Shown: one piece after another, positions 41,994-49,855 of the stretch
Numbering within the stretch: position 1 is the stretch's first letter
Layout: each line of letters opens with the position of its first letter
Source of the DNA: Catellatospora bangladeshensis
GTDB taxonomy: Bacteria; Actinomycetota; Actinomycetes; Mycobacteriales; Micromonosporaceae
Length of the DNA stretch: 64,000 nucleotides
Direction of reading: 5' to 3'
NCBI RefSeq assembly: GCF_016862575.1
Contig: NZ_BONF01000010.1
Location: 248,001 to 312,000, forward strand
Made by a program: the position numbers and the translations under genes
The notes under the pieces: generated by a model
What the model saw: only the letters and a program-made list of their open reading frames with translations
Told to the model about the DNA's origin: nothing
Database searches by the model: none

Positions 41994-42313
41994 GGCATCT
42001 CCTCTCCCGCCGGCGGCCGGTCGCCCCGGCGGCTGCTGTCGGGCGCTCGCGGTCCGGGCGGGGACGCCGCGTGGCCGGACCAGCCCGTCCGGCTCATCGC
42101 GCCGCCCGCCCCGCCGTCGAGCAGGCGTACGGCGGCAGCGGCGAGCAGCAGCCCGGCGGCGAGCACCGTCCCGTCGCCCTGGGCCACGGCCACGCCCAGC
42201 ACTACGAGCGCGGCGAGCAGCGTCAGCCCTGCTCGGGCCCGGCGGCGGGACGGCGGTGCCTTCGCTCTCGCGTCCTCGCGGGTGGACGGGTCTAGGTGAA
42301 GTAACGCAGCCAT
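41990..42313 (-). CDS. Small membrane protein between the transporter and the KhtT-like gene
   Basis: A 107-residue frame from ATG 42313, overlapping the transporter's 3' end by 22 bases and the next gene by 4 (GTGA). A basic N-terminal part (PSTREDARAKAPPSRRRARA) precedes two hydrophobic helices (LTLLAALVVLGVAVA and TVLAAGLLLAAAAVRLL) and a Pro/Arg-rich tail. Overlaps on both sides support translation. No family recognised; it could be an accessory subunit of the antiporter. Confidence 0.55.
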   Translation of the reverse strand: MAALLHLDPSTREDARAKAPPSRRRARAGLTLLAALVVLGVAVAQGDGTVLAAGLLLAAAAVRLLDGGAGGAMSRTGWSGHAASPPGPRAPDSSRRGDRPPAGEEMP

Positions 42314-43587
42314 ACGTACCCCCAGGCGATGATCGTCGTCACGACGGTCGTGACGATGCCGTATCTCGTGAACTGCCAGAACGTGATCGGCTGCCCCGCC
42401 TTCGCGGCGATGCCGAGCACGACGACGTTGGCGCTGGCGGCGACCGCGGTGCCGTTGCCGCCGAGGTCGGCGCCGAGCGCGAAGGCCCACCAGAGGTTGC
42501 GCCCGGTGGCCGGGTCGGGGCTCTGGGCCACCAGGTCTTCGACGATCGGGGACATCGTGGCGACGTAGGGGATGTTGTCGAAGAACGCGCCCAGCACCGC
42601 CGACCCGAAGATCAGGCCGGTCGCGGCGACCAGGTAGTCGGAGCCGACCGCGTCGGCGGTCCACTGCCCGATCCGGTGGATGACGCCGGTGTCGACCAGG
42701 CCGCCGACCATGACGAACAGGCCCATGAAGAACACGAGCGTGGACCACTCGACCTCGGCGAGGTACTGCGCCGTGTCGGCGCGGGACACCAGCACCATGA
42801 GACCGGCGCCGAGCAGCGCGATGATGGCCGGTTCGACGTGGATGACGGTGTGCAGGGTGAATCCGGCGGTGACCAGTCCGAGGACGATGAGGCAGCGGAT
42901 CAGCAGCCGCCCGTCGGTGATCTTCTCGCGGGGGTCGAGCGCCGCGATGTCGGCGAACTTCTCCGGCCGGTACACGAACGACTTGCGGAACATCACCCGC
43001 GCCATCAGCACGAACACCGCGAACAGCACCACCGTGATCGGTGCCATGTGGATGAGGAAGTCGTTGAAGCTCAGCCCGGCCCGGCTGCCGATGATGATGT
43101 TCGGCGGGTCGCCGATGAGGGTGGCCGCGCCGCCGATGTTGGAGGCGAGCACCTCGGCGATCAGGTACGGCGCGGCGGGGATGCCGAGCTGGCGGCAGAC
43201 CGAGATGGTGATCGGGGCGACGAGCATGACCGTGGTGACGTTGTCCAGGAACGGTGACGCCACCGCGGTGATGAGCATGAGCAGGACCATCAGCCGGTAC
43301 GGGCGGCCGCGGGAGCGCTGGGCGGCCCAGACGCCGAGGTAGTCGAACACCCCGGTCTGCTTGATCACCCCAACGATGATCATCATGCCGAGCAGCAGGA
43401 AGATGACGTCCCAGTCGATGCCGGCGTGCGGGGAGTAGAAGACGTGCGAGCCGGGCACGAGCCCGAGCAGGGTCATCAGGCCGGCCGCGCCGAGCACGAC
43501 GGCTACGCGGTGGACCTTCTCGGTGGCGATGAGCACGAACGCGACCGTGAAGATCGCGAGTGCCACGACGGCGGGCAGGTTGGTCAC
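42292..43587 (-). CDS. NhaD/ArsB-type ion transporter (SLC13-like permease)
   Basis: A 431-residue integral membrane protein with about 12 helices in two repeats. Signature parts are FLDNVTTVMLVAPITISV (repeat one) and GAFFDNIPYVATMSPIVEDL with LGADLGGNGTAVAASANVVV (repeat two), as in the NhaD/ArsB/P-protein group of the ion transporter superfamily. The conserved DN motifs in both repeats are present. Likely Na+/H+ or anion exchange. It starts at GTG 43587, overlapping the stop of the 33-residue leader ORF. A KhtT-like regulatory protein two genes downstream favours cation/proton exchange over arsenite efflux (inference). Confidence 0.87.
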   Translation of the reverse strand: MTNLPAVVALAIFTVAFVLIATEKVHRVAVVLGAAGLMTLLGLVPGSHVFYSPHAGIDWDVIFLLLGMMIIVGVIKQTGVFDYLGVWAAQRSRGRPYRLMVLLMLITAVASPFLDNVTTVMLVAPITISVCRQLGIPAAPYLIAEVLASNIGGAATLIGDPPNIIIGSRAGLSFNDFLIHMAPITVVLFAVFVLMARVMFRKSFVYRPEKFADIAALDPREKITDGRLLIRCLIVLGLVTAGFTLHTVIHVEPAIIALLGAGLMVLVSRADTAQYLAEVEWSTLVFFMGLFVMVGGLVDTGVIHRIGQWTADAVGSDYLVAATGLIFGSAVLGAFFDNIPYVATMSPIVEDLVAQSPDPATGRNLWWAFALGADLGGNGTAVAASANVVVLGIAAKAGQPITFWQFTRYGIVTTVVTTIIAWGYVWLRYFT

Positions 43588-43685
43588 GCGCGCCCACCCG
43601 GCGGGCCGGTGTCCGCGTCGGCGGCGCGGTGGTGCGGGTCGGGTGGATTGGGCAAGCGCCTGCGATCGGTGGCGGGACGTGTCAT
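43584..43685 (-). CDS. 33-residue leader ORF of the transporter operon
   Basis: ATG 43685 is 6 bases after a perfect AGGAGGA and opens a 33-codon frame (MTRPATDRRRLPNPPDPHHR, ending GPPGGRA) whose stop overlaps the GTG of the permease gene (GTGA). The peptide is hydrophilic and rich in Pro, Arg and His. It has a far better ribosome site than the permease itself, so it probably serves as a translational entry point (coupling leader); a peptide function is possible but unproven. Confidence 0.6.
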   Translation of the reverse strand: MTRPATDRRRLPNPPDPHHRAADADTGPPGGRA

Positions 43686-43736
43686 CGGGTCCTCCTGAGG
43701 GTCGTCCCGTAGGCCCACTGCCTGCGGGTACGGTGG

Positions 43737-43762
43737 CGGGCCGGCCGGGAGGGGCCGGCCCG
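43737..43762. other. GC hairpin in the 43686-44087 intergenic region
   Basis: CGGGCCGGCC (43737-43746) and GGCCGGCCCG (43753-43762) form a perfect 10-bp stem upstream of the leader ORF, in the probable 5' region of the transporter operon. The rest of the 400-bp divergent region shows no convincing gene; it must contain promoters for both operons. Confidence 0.45.
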
Positions 43763-44087
43763 TGTCCATGCTCGGCCGCGAGGGTGTTCCGCGACCATGC
43801 GTGCCGCCACCCATAAGCACGTGGGGGTCACCCGCATTCGGGCCGGCGCCGCCGGAAATGGGTGGCAGTGCCCATTGCCGCCGGGCGCGGCGCGCGCTTG
43901 CCTTGGCGTGAGCGCGTGGCGGCCGTCCCGGGCCTGGTCGCGCGCGGTCCGCGTACGGCAAGAAGGGGATAGCGTCGTGGTGACGGAGGGACGGGCCTCG
44001 AACCGCGTCAGCCGGGCTGCCCGCGCGACAGCGATGATGCGGGCCCGCGAACGGCACGTCCCCGAGCCCCGTGGAGGGAGACGATCG

Positions 44088-45047
44088 GTGCCGCTGTTCT
44101 GGCGGATCTTCGCGCTCAACGCGGCCGTGCTGGTCGCGGCGACCGTGGTGCTGCTGCTCGGCCCGGTCACCGTGTCGACGCCGGTGGTGCTCACCGAGGC
44201 CCTGGTGCTGGCGGTGGGGCTGGCGCTGATGCTGGTCGCGAATGCGGCGTTGCTACGCGTCGGGCTGGCCCCGCTGCGCCGCCTCAGCCGCGCCATGAGC
44301 ACCATCGACCTGCTCCAGCCCGCGCCGCGCCCGCTGGTGACCGGGCACTCCGGCATCGCCGACCTGATCCGGGCGTTCAACACGATGCTCGACCGGCTGG
44401 AGGCCGAGCGGGCCACCAGCACCGCCCGCGCGCTGTCGGCGCAGGAGGGCGAGCGCCGCCGGGTCGCCCAGGAGCTGCACGACGAGGTCGGCCAGACGCT
44501 CACCGCCGTGCTGCTCCAGCTGGAGCAGGCGGCGCGGCGCGCGCCCGAGCCGGTGCGGGCCGAGCTGCGCCAGGTGCAGGAGACGACCCGGGGCAGCCTC
44601 GACGAGATCCGCCGCATCGCCCGCCGCCTGCGTCCCGGCGTACTGGAGGAGCTGGGGCTCAACGCCGCGCTGAAGGCGCTGATCACGGAGGTGACCGGGC
44701 ACACCGACCTGACGGTGACCCATCGGCTCGGCCCCGACCTGCCGCCGCTGGACGCCGAGACCGAGCTGGTGCTCTACCGGGTCGCGCAGGAGGGCCTGAC
44801 CAACGCCGTCCGCCACGCCCGCGCCTCGGCGGTGGAGGTGTCCTTGCAGCGCCGAGGGCAGGACGTGGAGCTACGCGTCACCGACGACGGCCGGGGCGCG
44901 GCGGGCGCCGCCGAGGGCGCGGGCATCCGCGGGATGCGTGAGCGCGCGCTGCTCATCGGCGCCCAGCTGTCCGTCGACCGCAGCGCCACCGGCGGCACCG
45001 AGATCCGGCTGCGCGCCCCGATCCGCCAGGAGGGCCCGGCGACGTGA
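44088..45047 (+). CDS. NarL-type two-component sensor histidine kinase
   Basis: A 319-residue kinase. GTG 44088, 7 bases after GGAGGGAG, gives VPLFWRIFALNAAVL; two membrane helices (about 5-25 and 30-55) with almost no sensing loop, a HAMP-like segment (about 58-110), a HisKA_3 helix with the phosphorylated His in QELHDEVGQTLTAV (about 131) and an HATPase_c domain with NAVRHARA and GAGIRGMRERALLIGAQLSV. The near absence of an extracellular loop suggests intramembrane or cytoplasmic sensing, or a partner. The stop overlaps the response regulator start (GTGA). Divergent from the NhaD-like transporter operon. Confidence 0.92.
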   Translation: MPLFWRIFALNAAVLVAATVVLLLGPVTVSTPVVLTEALVLAVGLALMLVANAALLRVGLAPLRRLSRAMSTIDLLQPAPRPLVTGHSGIADLIRAFNTMLDRLEAERATSTARALSAQEGERRRVAQELHDEVGQTLTAVLLQLEQAARRAPEPVRAELRQVQETTRGSLDEIRRIARRLRPGVLEELGLNAALKALITEVTGHTDLTVTHRLGPDLPPLDAETELVLYRVAQEGLTNAVRHARASAVEVSLQRRGQDVELRVTDDGRGAAGAAEGAGIRGMRERALLIGAQLSVDRSATGGTEIRLRAPIRQEGPAT

Positions 45048-45697
45048 GCACACCCGTCCGCATCCTGCTCGCCGACGACCACGCGCTGGTACGCCGCGGC
45101 GTCCGGCTGATCCTCGACAGCGAACCCGACCTGACCGTGGTGGCCGAGGCCGGCGACGGCGCGGAGGCGATCGCGCTGGCCCGCACCGAGCGCCCCGACC
45201 TGGCGATCCTCGACATCGCCATGCCGCGGCTCACCGGCCTGCAGGCGGCGCGGGAGCTGTCGCGGCTGCTGCCGGGCATCCGCATCCTGATCCTGACCAT
45301 GTACGACAACGAGCAGTTCTTCTTCGAGGCGCTGCGGGCCGGGGCCAGCGGCTACGTGCTCAAGTCGGTGGCCGACCGGGACCTGGTCGAGGCGTGCCGG
45401 GCGGCGATGCGCGACGAGCCGTTCCTCTACCCGGGCGCGGTCACCGCGCTGATCCGCGACTATCTGGACCGGGCGGCCCGGGGCGGCGAGCTGCCCGCGC
45501 GGGTGGTCACCGAGCGGGAGGAGGAGGTGCTCAAGCTGGTCGCCGAGGGCCACTCGTCCAAGGAGATCGCGGGGCTGCTGTTCATCAGCGTCAAGACCGT
45601 GGAGCGGCACCGCGCCAACCTGCTGCAGAAACTCGGGCTGCGGGACCGGCTCGAACTGACCCGCTACGCCATCCGGGCCGGTCTGATCGAGCCGTGA
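45044..45697 (+). CDS. NarL/LuxR-type response regulator
   Basis: A 217-residue regulator: receiver domain with DD near the N terminus (LLADDHALVRRGV), phospho-acceptor Asp57 in AILDIAMPRLTG, Thr in ILTMYDNEQ and Lys in VLKSVADRDLV; LuxR-type HTH at about 150-210 (VTEREEEVLKLVAEGHSSKE, VKTVERHRANLLQKLGL). GTG 45044 overlaps the kinase stop. Output genes are not identifiable here; the divergent transporter operon is a candidate. Confidence 0.95.
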   Translation: MSTPVRILLADDHALVRRGVRLILDSEPDLTVVAEAGDGAEAIALARTERPDLAILDIAMPRLTGLQAARELSRLLPGIRILILTMYDNEQFFFEALRAGASGYVLKSVADRDLVEACRAAMRDEPFLYPGAVTALIRDYLDRAARGGELPARVVTEREEEVLKLVAEGHSSKEIAGLLFISVKTVERHRANLLQKLGLRDRLELTRYAIRAGLIEP

Positions 45698-45703
45698 CCC
45701 GGC

Positions 45704-46270
45704 TCAGTGCCGGACCAGGCCCGCGTAGTCGTCGCAGGTCAGCGGCTCCTCGGTGAGCGAGCCGTCCTCGCGGGGCACGCCGATGCGCGCGCCCTGCCGG
45801 GTGAACAGCACCCGGCTGATCTCCTGGCGGCTGGACAGGGTGCACACGAGCTGCGCGAACGGCAGCACGTCGTCGGCGCGGCCGGTGACCTCCAGCGCGG
45901 TGGACAGCTCCACGGTCGCCGAGCCGCCCGCGTCGGTGGCCGAGCTGATCGCGGTGACCCCCTGCAGCGCGCTGATGATCCCGGCGTCCTGCTCGGCCTG
46001 GGTGGGACCGGCGATCAGGTCGGCGACGAGCTGCTGCGCGTCGGGCCGGGTGGGCACCTTGCGCTCGACCGCGACCAGCAGGCCGTCGTGGACCAGGAAC
46101 AGCCGCTCGACGACGGTGCCGGTCGCGGTCACGGCCGGGGCCGGGCTGCGCCGAACGGCGGGGGCGGTCTGCTCCATGACCCGGGCGGTGTCCTCGGCGG
46201 GCACCCCGCAGCCGGACAGGCCCCCCAGCAGCAGGAAGCCCCCGGCCAGGGCGGCGACGGCGCGGATCAT
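45704..46270 (-). CDS. GerMN-domain lipoprotein coupled to a sensor kinase
   Basis: A 188-residue lipoprotein: lipobox LSGC (cysteine about 21), then a GerMN domain (about 50-165) with LFLVHDGLLVAVERKVPTRP, LVADLIAGPTQAEQDAGIIS and ATVELSTALE. Start ATG 46270 overlaps the end of the kinase gene (ATGA). The order regulator-kinase-GerMN lipoprotein recalls MtrA-MtrB-LpqB, where LpqB modulates the kinase, but this protein lacks the LpqB propeller. It could be an extracellular sensor subunit of the kinase (inference). Confidence 0.85.
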   Translation of the reverse strand: MIRAVAALAGGFLLLGGLSGCGVPAEDTARVMEQTAPAVRRSPAPAVTATGTVVERLFLVHDGLLVAVERKVPTRPDAQQLVADLIAGPTQAEQDAGIISALQGVTAISSATDAGGSATVELSTALEVTGRADDVLPFAQLVCTLSSRQEISRVLFTRQGARIGVPREDGSLTEEPLTCDDYAGLVRH

Positions 46271-47622
46271 GCGTCCTCCCGCGGCAGTACGACTCGGAAC
46301 CGGGCCCCGCCGCCGGGCCGGTCCAGCACCTGCACCGTGCCGCCGTGCGCCGACACGTGCTGGGCGACCAGCGCCAGGCCCAGGCCGGTGCCCTCGGTGT
46401 TGCCGCGTGCCCCGGCCGAGCGGCCGCGCACGAACCGGTCGAAGATCGCGTCGCGGTCGGCGGGGCTGACGCCGGGGCCCTCGTCATCGACCTCCAGCAC
46501 GTGCCCGCCGGGGTCCCGCCCGACCCGTACGGCGACCGCGCCGCCGCCGTGCGCCTGCGCGTTGTCGACGAGGTTGGCCAGCACCTGCTCGACGCGCCGC
46601 CGGTCCACCTGCCACAGCGCGCCCGCGTCCGGCGCGACCACCACCAGCTCGGCGGGCAGGCCGCGGCTGCGGCAGACCTGCCGGGCCAGCGCGGCGATGT
46701 CGGTCGCGGCCACGTCGGCGGGCTGGTCGCTGCGGGCCAGTTCGAGCAGGTCGGTGACGAGTTCCTGGAACCGGTCGACCTCCTCGACGAGCAGCCGCGC
46801 GGCCAGCCCGGTGCGCTCGTCGTAGTTCGCGCTGCGCCGCTGCAGCACGCTGGCGGCCGACGACAGCGTCTGCAGCGGCGAGCGCAGCTCGTGGCTCACG
46901 TCGGCGGCGAAGCGCCGGTCGCGCTCCATCCGGGCGGAGAGCTGGTCCACCATGCGGTTGAACGAGGCGGCGAGCCGGGCCAGGTCCGGTTCGGTCTCCG
47001 GGTCGAGGCGGGCGCTGAGCCGGCCGTCGGCGATGTCGCGGGCGGCGTCGGCCACCGTGCTCAGCGGGCGCAGCACGCGGCGGCTGGCGTACCAGCCCAG
47101 CAGCGCGCCCGCTCCGGCGGTGCCCGCGGCGGCCAGGGTGAGCACCAGCGCCAGCGCCTTCAGCGAGCGGTCCAGCTCGTGCAGGTAGTCGACCTCGTAG
47201 AGGGCCGTGGACGGGCCGAGCGGCACCCCGAACACCATGGCCGGGCGGTCGTTGATGCGCACCCGCTGCACCCCGGGCTCGCCCCGCTCGACGAGTGCGA
47301 CCAGGCTGTCCGGCAGGTTGCGGGCCAGTCCGGAGTCGACCGTGCGGGAGTAGGGCACGCCCTCGCGCAGCAGCAGCGCCCGCCGGTTCGCGCCGGTGTC
47401 CAGCGAGCGCAGCACCTCCAGCTCGTCCGGATCGTCGCCGCTGAGACCGGCCCGCACGATGCCGGCGTCGGACAGGACCGCACGCCCGGCGCTGCGCTCC
47501 CGCTCGTCGAGCAGGTAGCGCTCGGTGACCTGGTACGACAGCAGCGCCATCGCCGCGGACACCAGCAGCGCCCCGACGGCGAAGCCCGCGGTGACCCGGG
47601 TGCGCAGGCCGGGGCGCCTCAT
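46267..47622 (-). CDS. OmpR-type two-component sensor histidine kinase
   Basis: A 451-residue kinase with N-terminal helix (about 12-32), extracellular sensor loop of about 110 residues, second helix (about 160-182), HAMP (about 183-235), HisKA with His in ADVSHELRSPLQTL (about 245) and HATPase_c (VEQVLANLVDNAQAHGGGAV, DDEGPGVSP, GTGLGLALVAQHVSAHGG). All boxes H, N, G1 and G2 are intact. ATG 47622 overlaps the stop of the response-regulator gene. Operon order: regulator, kinase, GerMN lipoprotein. Confidence 0.93.
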   Translation of the reverse strand: MRRPGLRTRVTAGFAVGALLVSAAMALLSYQVTERYLLDERERSAGRAVLSDAGIVRAGLSGDDPDELEVLRSLDTGANRRALLLREGVPYSRTVDSGLARNLPDSLVALVERGEPGVQRVRINDRPAMVFGVPLGPSTALYEVDYLHELDRSLKALALVLTLAAAGTAGAGALLGWYASRRVLRPLSTVADAARDIADGRLSARLDPETEPDLARLAASFNRMVDQLSARMERDRRFAADVSHELRSPLQTLSSAASVLQRRSANYDERTGLAARLLVEEVDRFQELVTDLLELARSDQPADVAATDIAALARQVCRSRGLPAELVVVAPDAGALWQVDRRRVEQVLANLVDNAQAHGGGAVAVRVGRDPGGHVLEVDDEGPGVSPADRDAIFDRFVRGRSAGARGNTEGTGLGLALVAQHVSAHGGTVQVLDRPGGGARFRVVLPREDA

Positions 47623-48296
47623 CGCGGCATCTTGTAGCCGAGACCGCGTACGGTCACCAGCCGCTGCGGGCTGCCCGGGTTGTCCTCGATCTTCTGGCGC
47701 AGCCGTCCCACGTGCACGTCGACCAGGCGCTCGTCGCCGAAGTCGTACTCCCAGACGCGCTGCAGCAGCTGCTGGCGCGACAGCACCTGCCCGGCGTGCT
47801 CGGCCAGCTCGCTCAGCAGCCGGAACTCGGTGCGGGTCAGCGTCAGCTGCTCGCCGCGCAGCAGCACCTCGCCGGCCAGCGGCCGCACCTCCAGCTCGCC
47901 CAGCACCAGCTCGGCCGGCTGGGCGGCGGGCAGCGGCCGGGCCCGGCGGCGCAGCGCCCGCAGCCGCGCCGTCAGCTCCTTCGTCGCGGCGGGCTTGACC
48001 AGGTAGTCGTCGGCGCCCGCCTCCAGCGCCGCGACGATGTCGTGGGTGTCGTCGCGGGCGCTGATGACGACCACCGGCACGTCGTCGGTGCGGCGCAGCT
48101 CCCGGATGCACTGGAAGCCGTCGATACCGGGCAGCATCAGGTCGACCAGCACCGTGTCGGCCGGCTCGCGGCGCTGGCTGAGCAGGCCCTCCTCGGCCGT
48201 GGCCGCGGAGCGCACGACGTAGCCCTCGTCCTCCAGGGCCAGGGTCAGCGCCAGCCGGATCCGGTCGTCGTCCTCGATCACCAGTACCTCGAACAC
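47619..48296 (-). CDS. OmpR-type response regulator
   Basis: A 225-residue regulator: receiver domain with FEVLVIEDDDRIRLAL, phospho-acceptor Asp52 in VLVDLMLPGIDG, VVISARDDTHD and LVKPAATKELTARL; C-terminal winged helix (about 125-222) with LTLTRTEFRLLSELAEHAGQ and DVHVGRLRQKIEDNPG. GTG 48296 fits the receiver start; GTG 48314 is the alternative. No ribosome site is seen at either. Tandem TGTCA motifs 11 bp apart at 48358-48373 and again at 48941-48956 are the spacing expected for an OmpR-type dimer, so these may be its sites (inference). Confidence 0.93.
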   Translation of the reverse strand: MFEVLVIEDDDRIRLALTLALEDEGYVVRSAATAEEGLLSQRREPADTVLVDLMLPGIDGFQCIRELRRTDDVPVVVISARDDTHDIVAALEAGADDYLVKPAATKELTARLRALRRRARPLPAAQPAELVLGELEVRPLAGEVLLRGEQLTLTRTEFRLLSELAEHAGQVLSRQQLLQRVWEYDFGDERLVDVHVGRLRQKIEDNPGSPQRLVTVRGLGYKMPR

Positions 48297-48357
48297 CGCG
48301 GCATCATGCCGCACCCCGGCCGGAGGTAAACAGGCCTGATCAGGCGTTCTTGGGGTT

Positions 48358-48373
48358 TGTCACAGAACTGTCA
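48358..48373 (+). promoter_or_regulatory. Tandem TGTCA motif, copy 1 (candidate OmpR-type site)
   Basis: TGTCACAGAACTGTCA: two TGTCA half-sites with an 11-bp period, between the divergent response-regulator gene and the first STAS gene. The same 16-mer with one change recurs at 48941. Confidence 0.55.
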
Positions 48374-48497
48374 TGCGTCCGCGAGGTTTTCGCCACACCG
48401 CGCCGCGATCGTTTGCCGCACCGTGACCGCAGGAGGTGGACGTGCCGTTTACGCACCGTGACATGCCGCGAAAGGGCTGCTCCGGCCGGAGGAGCCG

Positions 48498-48935
48498 GTG
48501 ACCGCCGCGCTCCGGCTGCGCCTCTACTCCACCGCGCTCGGCCTCTACCTGACCGCGGGCGGGCGGCTCGACACGGCCAGCGCGCACCGGCTCACCACGA
48601 CGATCGACCTGGCGCTGCGCCGGCTGCGCCCGTCCCGGCTGGTGCTCGACCTGCGCGACGTCGACCACATTGACGCCGCCGGGGTGGCCACCCTGATCGC
48701 GTGCCGCCGCGACGTCCGCGCGCGGGGCGCCGAGCTGCGCATCACCCAGCCGAGCGCCTGCGTACGGGCCACCGTGCGCGCCTGCGGCGCCGACGACCTG
48801 CTCGCGCCCGCCCCGGGGACCCGGCCGCAGCTGCCGCCCGCCGCCGCGCTGCGCCGCAGCCACCGCCCCGGACGGCACTGCCTGCGGCCGCCGCGGCTGG
48901 GCCGGCTGTCACTGTCGAGGCGGCCGCACCGGTGA
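48498..48935 (+). CDS. STAS-domain protein 1 (anti-sigma antagonist-like)
   Basis: A 145-residue protein with one STAS domain (about 5-105) and an Arg/Pro-rich tail. GTG 48498 follows GGAGGA. The fold pattern of anti-sigma factor antagonists is clear (LYLTAGGRLDTASAHRL, RLVLDLRDVDHIDAAGVATL, AELRITQPSACVRATVRACG). The usual D-S-S-G motif is DAAG here, so the serine phosphorylated in SpoIIAA/RsbV-type proteins is missing. It may bind partners constitutively or act by another signal. First of three STAS genes on the same strand; divergent from the two-component operon. Confidence 0.82.
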   Translation: MTAALRLRLYSTALGLYLTAGGRLDTASAHRLTTTIDLALRRLRPSRLVLDLRDVDHIDAAGVATLIACRRDVRARGAELRITQPSACVRATVRACGADDLLAPAPGTRPQLPPAAALRRSHRPGRHCLRPPRLGRLSLSRRPHR

Positions 48936-48940
48936 ACGCC

Positions 48941-48956
48941 TGTCACACAACTGTCA
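48941..48956 (+). promoter_or_regulatory. Tandem TGTCA motif, copy 2
   Basis: TGTCACACAACTGTCA, differing from the copy at 48358 at one central base, lies 6 bases after the first STAS stop and 66 bases before the earliest start of the second STAS gene. It is followed by CGGTTCC. Probably a second regulated promoter of the cluster. Confidence 0.55.
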
Positions 48957-49021
48957 CGGTTCCGCGGGGTGATCGCCGTACCCCCGCGGAAGGCTCGGTC
49001 CCGGCGGTGAGGGAGGCGGCA

Positions 49022-49375
49022 GTGGACGAGGCTCAGGCGGTGCCGGTGGTGCCGCTGGTCGAGGTGCGGGTGAACGGCGATCTGAATGCCCAGTCCGCCC
49101 CGGGCGTCAACGACATGCTGGAGGAGGCGCTCGCGCTGCACCCGCGCCGGCTGGTCATCGACCTGGCCGGCTGCGAGATGATCGACGCCGCGGGCATCCT
49201 GCTGCTGCTGGACACGCACCGGCGGGCGATGCGCGACGGCGGCTCGGTGGCGCTGCGCTCGCCGTCCGCCCGCGCCCAGCGCAACCTGCGGCTGGCCAAG
49301 GTCGACCGGGTGCTGCAGGTCATCGGCGCCGACGGCACGCTCACCCTGGGCGGCACCCAGCAGGCCGCGCTGTGA
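49022..49375 (+). CDS. STAS-domain protein 2
   Basis: A 117-residue single-domain STAS protein from GTG 49022, 5 bases after GGGAGG (GTG 49007 is possible). Core: VRVNGDLNAQSAPGVNDMLE, RLVIDLAGCEMIDAAGILLL, LRSPSARAQRNLRLAKVDRV. The motif is again DAAG, lacking the phosphorylatable serine. Length is exactly that of a stand-alone anti-sigma antagonist. Confidence 0.85.
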   Translation: MDEAQAVPVVPLVEVRVNGDLNAQSAPGVNDMLEEALALHPRRLVIDLAGCEMIDAAGILLLLDTHRRAMRDGGSVALRSPSARAQRNLRLAKVDRVLQVIGADGTLTLGGTQQAAL

Positions 49376-49399
49376 GCCGGGACCGCCGGGCGGGCCGCC

Positions 49400-49855
49400 G
49401 TGGCTGAGGACCTCCAGCTGCGGCTGGCCGGGCGCCCGAGCCCGGTGCAGCTCACCGCCGCCGGTGCGCTGCACGCCGACAACGCCCACCGGCTGCCGAA
49501 GTTCCTGGTCTCGCTGCTGCGTACGCGCCGGGTCGGCGCGGTGCGGCTGGACCTGCGGGCGGTGCGCCGCATCGACGACGTGGGCGTTGCCGCGGTGGTG
49601 CTGTGCGGGCGCGAGGCGGCCCGGCGCGGCATCCCGTTCACCCTGGACGGCTGCTCCCGAGTGGTGGCCGCGTCGCTGCGCGCATACGGCGCCGGGCATC
49701 TGCTGCCCGCCCGTCCGCGGCGCGGCATGCCACTGCGCGCGCCGCACACCGGGACCGTGTGCCCCGGCGCCGCGCCGGACGGCCGGCGCCTCCCCCCGGC
49801 GCCGGCCGTCCCCTTCGGACGGTCGTGGCTTCAGTGGCCGTGCCGGTGGCGGTAG
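49400..49855 (+). CDS. STAS-domain protein 3
   Basis: A 151-residue protein with a STAS domain at about 5-105 (VQLTAAGALHADNAHRLPKF, VRLDLRAVRRIDDVGVAAVV) and a Pro-rich tail. The motif is DDVG, so no phosphorylatable serine. It resembles STAS protein 1 more than protein 2 (N-x-A-H-R-L segment, cysteine-containing C-terminal helix), suggesting local duplication. GTG 49400 has only a weak ribosome site 24 bases after the previous stop; translation may be coupled. No anti-sigma kinase gene is next to the cluster. Confidence 0.78.
   Translation: MAEDLQLRLAGRPSPVQLTAAGALHADNAHRLPKFLVSLLRTRRVGAVRLDLRAVRRIDDVGVAAVVLCGREAARRGIPFTLDGCSRVVAASLRAYGAGHLLPARPRRGMPLRAPHTGTVCPGAAPDGRRLPPAPAVPFGRSWLQWPCRWR

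Noticed and set aside
43797-44087. N-terminal extension of the NarL-type kinase from upstream starts
   Set aside because: The extra residues are Arg-rich without pattern, whereas GTG 44088 has a strong ribosome site right before the first membrane helix.
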